From Sambucus nigra (taxonomy: Eukaryota > Streptophyta > Magnoliopsida > Dipsacales > Adoxaceae): a stretch of DNA of 64,000 nucleotides. The translations under genes and the position numbers were made by a program. A model generated the notes under the pieces. That model was not told the origin of the DNA and did not search any database. It saw only the letters and a list, made by a program, of their open reading frames with translations. This document shows positions 61,258 to 64,000 of this stretch, piece after piece (the stretch's first letter is position 1; the number at the start of each line of letters is the position of its first letter). Where the stretch lies: the NCBI GenBank assembly GCA_949130495.1, contig OX422209.1, forward strand, positions 700,529,257 to 700,593,256, in the 5' to 3' direction.

Positions 61258-63839
61258 TTATAAAGTAAATCTTACCTCAGGCTCATTTTCTTCAGCCAGA
61301 ACGAGGGGCGGAAGAAGCTCGGGTGAAGGAGATAAACCAGAAGGGATAGGGAGAGTTGTCTCTAGTTGCGAAGAGACGCCCACAGAGTCAACAACATCAC
61401 CCCCCATGGAAACATCCCTTGCACGTTGAGCGGCTGAACAGCGGGAATAGGTAAGCCCGGTCATGGGCGAACGAGGAGGAGTCACATCGGGTGGAGAAAT
61501 ACCGAAACGTCCCCCCACGAAAGGGCTCATGGGAGGGCTAGGGGGATTGGCACTTTCTTCTTCAACCTCCTGCACCAAAGTTACCAAAATGCATAAGCAA
61601 ATGTAGTTTTTTCCTTAAGCAAATGGGAAATGAGAATAAAACTAATATACATACCTCAGATCTGACAGGTGAGGGGGCAGGAGACAAGTGCACCTCAGGA
61701 GTTTGTCTCCTCTGGGACTTGGTACCCAGAGTTTTCTTCCTCATTCCTGATGCACCAGTGCCAATACCTCGAAGAACATTTGAACTTTTTCTCCTCTTCG
61801 CCATGGGCTAGGTGGGGTCAACTAGGATTGTGGGGAAGGTTCCTGATGGAGGAACAACTTGAACACGCCATTGGAACTCAGCGTTTATACGTGCCACCTC
61901 AGCTTAAACTTTCCTTCTCAACTCCTCAGCCATCTCTGCAGGCATGGGAGGAGGAACGGAGGCAATGGGGAATGCTTCCTTAGGAGCTTGGGGTTTAGTC
62001 TGGGACTTGGACTTGGAAGAAGCCCCGCTCTTTGCTTTCTGGCCGGAAGATTCATCGATAGAAACTTTGGTCGAAGGGGCAGCTTTCTTAGAGGCTGCAA
62101 CACTTTTGGGTTTGGGCGTGGTAGTAGGGATCATGGAACAAAGGGCAGGAAGCTCAATGGGATATACCTTTGGGGTTTTACTCAGAGGGAACTCAATCCC
62201 AAGGACGGAGTTGCCCTTTAAACCCAGCTCCAACGCAAAAAAGGAAAAAATTGGAGGGTACACTGGATCCCCTTCGATGAACTCTGTAATATCAGCCAAT
62301 TGTTTCAGCCAGTATCGTGTAGCAAATAGAGGGGACACGTTCCCTTACCTTTTGTTGTTGGGAATGGTGACTCGCCCAGCCATTGCAGAACTTATTCCCC
62401 ATGCAGTAGTAGAAGAAAATAGGGAGCAGGCCTTGCTAAAGGAAATCGTGGGGTTTGATGATTGAAAAACTGGGCGAGGAGCCCCCTGATCAAAACCAAA
62501 TTGGCGGTTGCATCGGTTGGGATTGTAGTACTCGCTGGTATATCCCCATTCGGTATAGGAAGGCAGATACCCGGGGGAGAACAGAATGACCACGACCAGC
62601 GAAGGATCTTCAATATCTATGCCTACCTCCACTACCTGGCTTCTTGCTGAAAAAAGTCACAGTTGTGAAAAAGACGTCCTCTTCGTAGGGCCTCATAACG
62701 AAGCCCTCAAAACGATCAATCACAGAGATCAACTCCTTTCGACTCAGTTTCTTATAATAAAGATAGGAGCATGGGGGCAGAATTCTTTCCCCAGAAAGGG
62801 GGCGATTGGTCTTGGCCGCTACGGCAGGGAAACGAACATAGAGGAAGCTCATCAGAAGGACACAGTTGACAAAATTTGCCAAGTTATAATGACCAAGAGA
62901 TCATTCCATGTCTAAGAAGGTCCTATCGAGCCATGTATAAAGAGATCCCAAGGCGATTTCAGCTAGGGAAAGCTTGGTACCCCGGGCCAAACCAAGGGAT
63001 ATATTGATAAGGTCCCTTCGGGACTGATCGTTGGGTTTTCCCGGTAGAAGGAAACGGGAAAGAATGACAAGGATATAAGCAGGAAGTTCCAGCGATGTAC
63101 CTTGACCAGAGGCACCTCTAGAAGAACTACCTTCAGTAGAATCCTTGAAGAAATAATTGATAAGTGGGGAGAAAGTGGCCTTGTTTGATGAACCGGTGCA
63201 GCTTCTGCATATTCAGTCCAGCTCCAAACGGTTAGCAGTCTCCTGGGCATCTAGAGCCTTATCAGTACAAGGCTCGTGGCCTATTGCTTCAAGGCCCAGG
63301 AGCTCACACACGTCTTCCAACGTCATGGTGAACTCACCCCACGCAGCGATGAATGTATGGGTAGTAACATTCCAGCGAGACACCAGAATAGTAAGGGAAA
63401 CGTTATTCTTAGAGAGAGTGAACTCACCAAATCACTTAGCCCGTTGCAGCCCAATCTTGGTGAGCGTTTCAGCATAGGAGCTCTGTATATGGGAGTTCCA
63501 CGCAGCAAACTGAGCAGGAGAACCCCCGGGCGCTTCAAACTCAATGTGGGACCAAGGGAAGTCCCCTCGCTCCAAATAAAATCGGAGAGTCCCCTCGGGA
63601 GGAAGAAAGCCCCACTCAGTAGAAGCTTCGTCTTCATCACCCAACAATAGATGGTCAAACTTAGAAGACAAATGGACCATCTTACATTCACCAAAAAAAT
63701 CATCACCTTGTCCAAAAATAGGTGATCGACGGTAAAACCTCAGTTGTTCCTGGTGGACAGCATCTGGGGTGGTGTCAATGGTAGAGGCAGCAGGCGGAGC
63801 ACTGGCGGCAGATATGGTGGGGTTGCTTAAGGACGCCAT
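61258..63839 (-). pseudogene. Antisense additional ORF with plant mobile domain (PMD)
   Basis: The minus-strand ATG at 63839 opens MASLSNPTISAASAPPAAST and FPWSHIEFEAPGGSPAQFAA. After a stop near 63430 other frames continue with WNVTTHTFIAAWGEFTMTLE, DVCELLGLEAIG, and from about 63110 LPAYILVILSRFLLPGKPND, ISLGLARGTKLSLAEIALGS and LYTWLDR. These match the plant mobile domain (aminotransferase-like, PF10536) found in transposons and in host MAIL/MAIN proteins. Then EYYNPNRCNRQFGFDQGAPR (62560-62480) and a Lys/Ser/Pro-rich tail (62338-61904), which goes on in broken frames to 61258. Several stops and frameshifts. Tat-lineage elements are known to carry additional ORFs, often antisense, in their 3' part; the role is unknown. 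Orientation opposite to gag-pol implies its own promoter or transcription from the 3' LTR side. Confidence 0.8.
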
Positions 63840-64000
63840 GGCAGATATCGATAAAATAACCGAAAAGCTTCAAGCAAGAAAGGTTTGAGAACGAGAATAG
63901 AGGAGCACAACCACAAGTGGTGGTGTAGAAGATCAGAAGGGAAGGTAGGTAATGACTCAGAAATAATGGAGTTCTCATTGACTTTTTCTCCCTAAAGTAA

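Larger units (their letters stand above)
51523..64000 (+). mobile_element. Tat/Ogre-like Ty3/gypsy retrotransposon, 5' LTR to beyond the window edge
   Basis: Order: LTR (about 51523-52696), primer binding site, gag, protease, RT, RNase H, archaeal-type RNase H, integrase, a 3' spacer with 55-bp tandem repeats, and an antisense ORF with a plant mobile domain. The dual RNase H, the MPFGLKNAGATYQR wording of RT and the extra antisense ORF are marks of the Tat lineage, which includes Ogre. The copy is much better preserved than the other retroelements here, but has at least 13 in-frame stops and several frameshifts. The 3' LTR is outside the window, so age cannot be estimated from LTR divergence. 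Confidence 0.9.

Overview
The window looks like repeat-rich nuclear DNA of a flowering plant, most probably a eudicot. It is AT-rich, holds no intact host gene, and is a patchwork of plant-type mobile elements at different stages of decay: Ty3/gypsy LTR retrotransposons (a chromovirus-like group and a Tat/Ogre-like element with a second, archaeal-type RNase H), an En/Spm (CACTA) transposon with a TNP2 transposase, Helitron termini, a Mutator-type MITE, and a long satellite array. I cannot name a species.

Layout. 1-2.25 kb: AT-rich DNA, possibly an old minus-strand LTR. 2.35-4.15 kb: minus-strand Ty3/gypsy gag-protease-RT remnant. 4.23-12.1 kb: decayed plus-strand CACTA element with a subterminal region dense in GGTCATG/TGACC motifs, a Transposase_24-like ORF, a TNP2 transposase broken into frames, and DUF4218 and DUF4216 remnants. 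12.83-33.63 kb: about 106 copies of a ~169-bp satellite monomer, interrupted at 13.96-15.00 kb by a mosaic insert (host-like ORF, two hairpins, a second piece of TNP2) and at 25.27-27.07 kb by a 1.8-kb TG...CA solo LTR with a 5-bp target duplication. 33.6-39.0 kb: AT-rich DNA ending in a Helitron-type 3' terminus. 39.0-46.2 kb: a second Helitron of the same family, abutting the first, carrying a captured fragment of an Obg-like ATPase (OLA1/YchF) gene and a nested MULE MITE. 46.2-51.3 kb: scrambled, very old Ty3/gypsy fragments in both orientations. 51.5-64.0 kb: a younger Tat/Ogre-like retrotransposon (5' LTR, primer binding site, gag, protease, RT, RNase H, archaeal-type RNase H, integrase, 55-bp tandem repeats, and an antisense ORF with a plant mobile domain) that runs off the right edge before its 3' LTR.

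How the parts relate. Nothing here is an operating pathway; all protein-coding stretches are transposon pseudogenes or captured fragments. The main unexplained object is the satellite. Its monomer carries two conserved dyads: a 13-bp-arm hairpin (CCCGTGAGAGGCG / CACCTCGCACGGG) and a near-palindrome TGACCGCGTGGTCA. The array starts about 0.75 kb downstream of the last CACTA coding remnant, contains an unrelated-context copy of the CACTA transposase gene, and shares GGTCA/TGACC half-sites with the CACTA subterminal region, which raises the possibility that it grew out of transposon sequence. The Tat element's premature stops are all explicable by C-to-T or G-to-A transitions, as expected for a methylated, silenced element.
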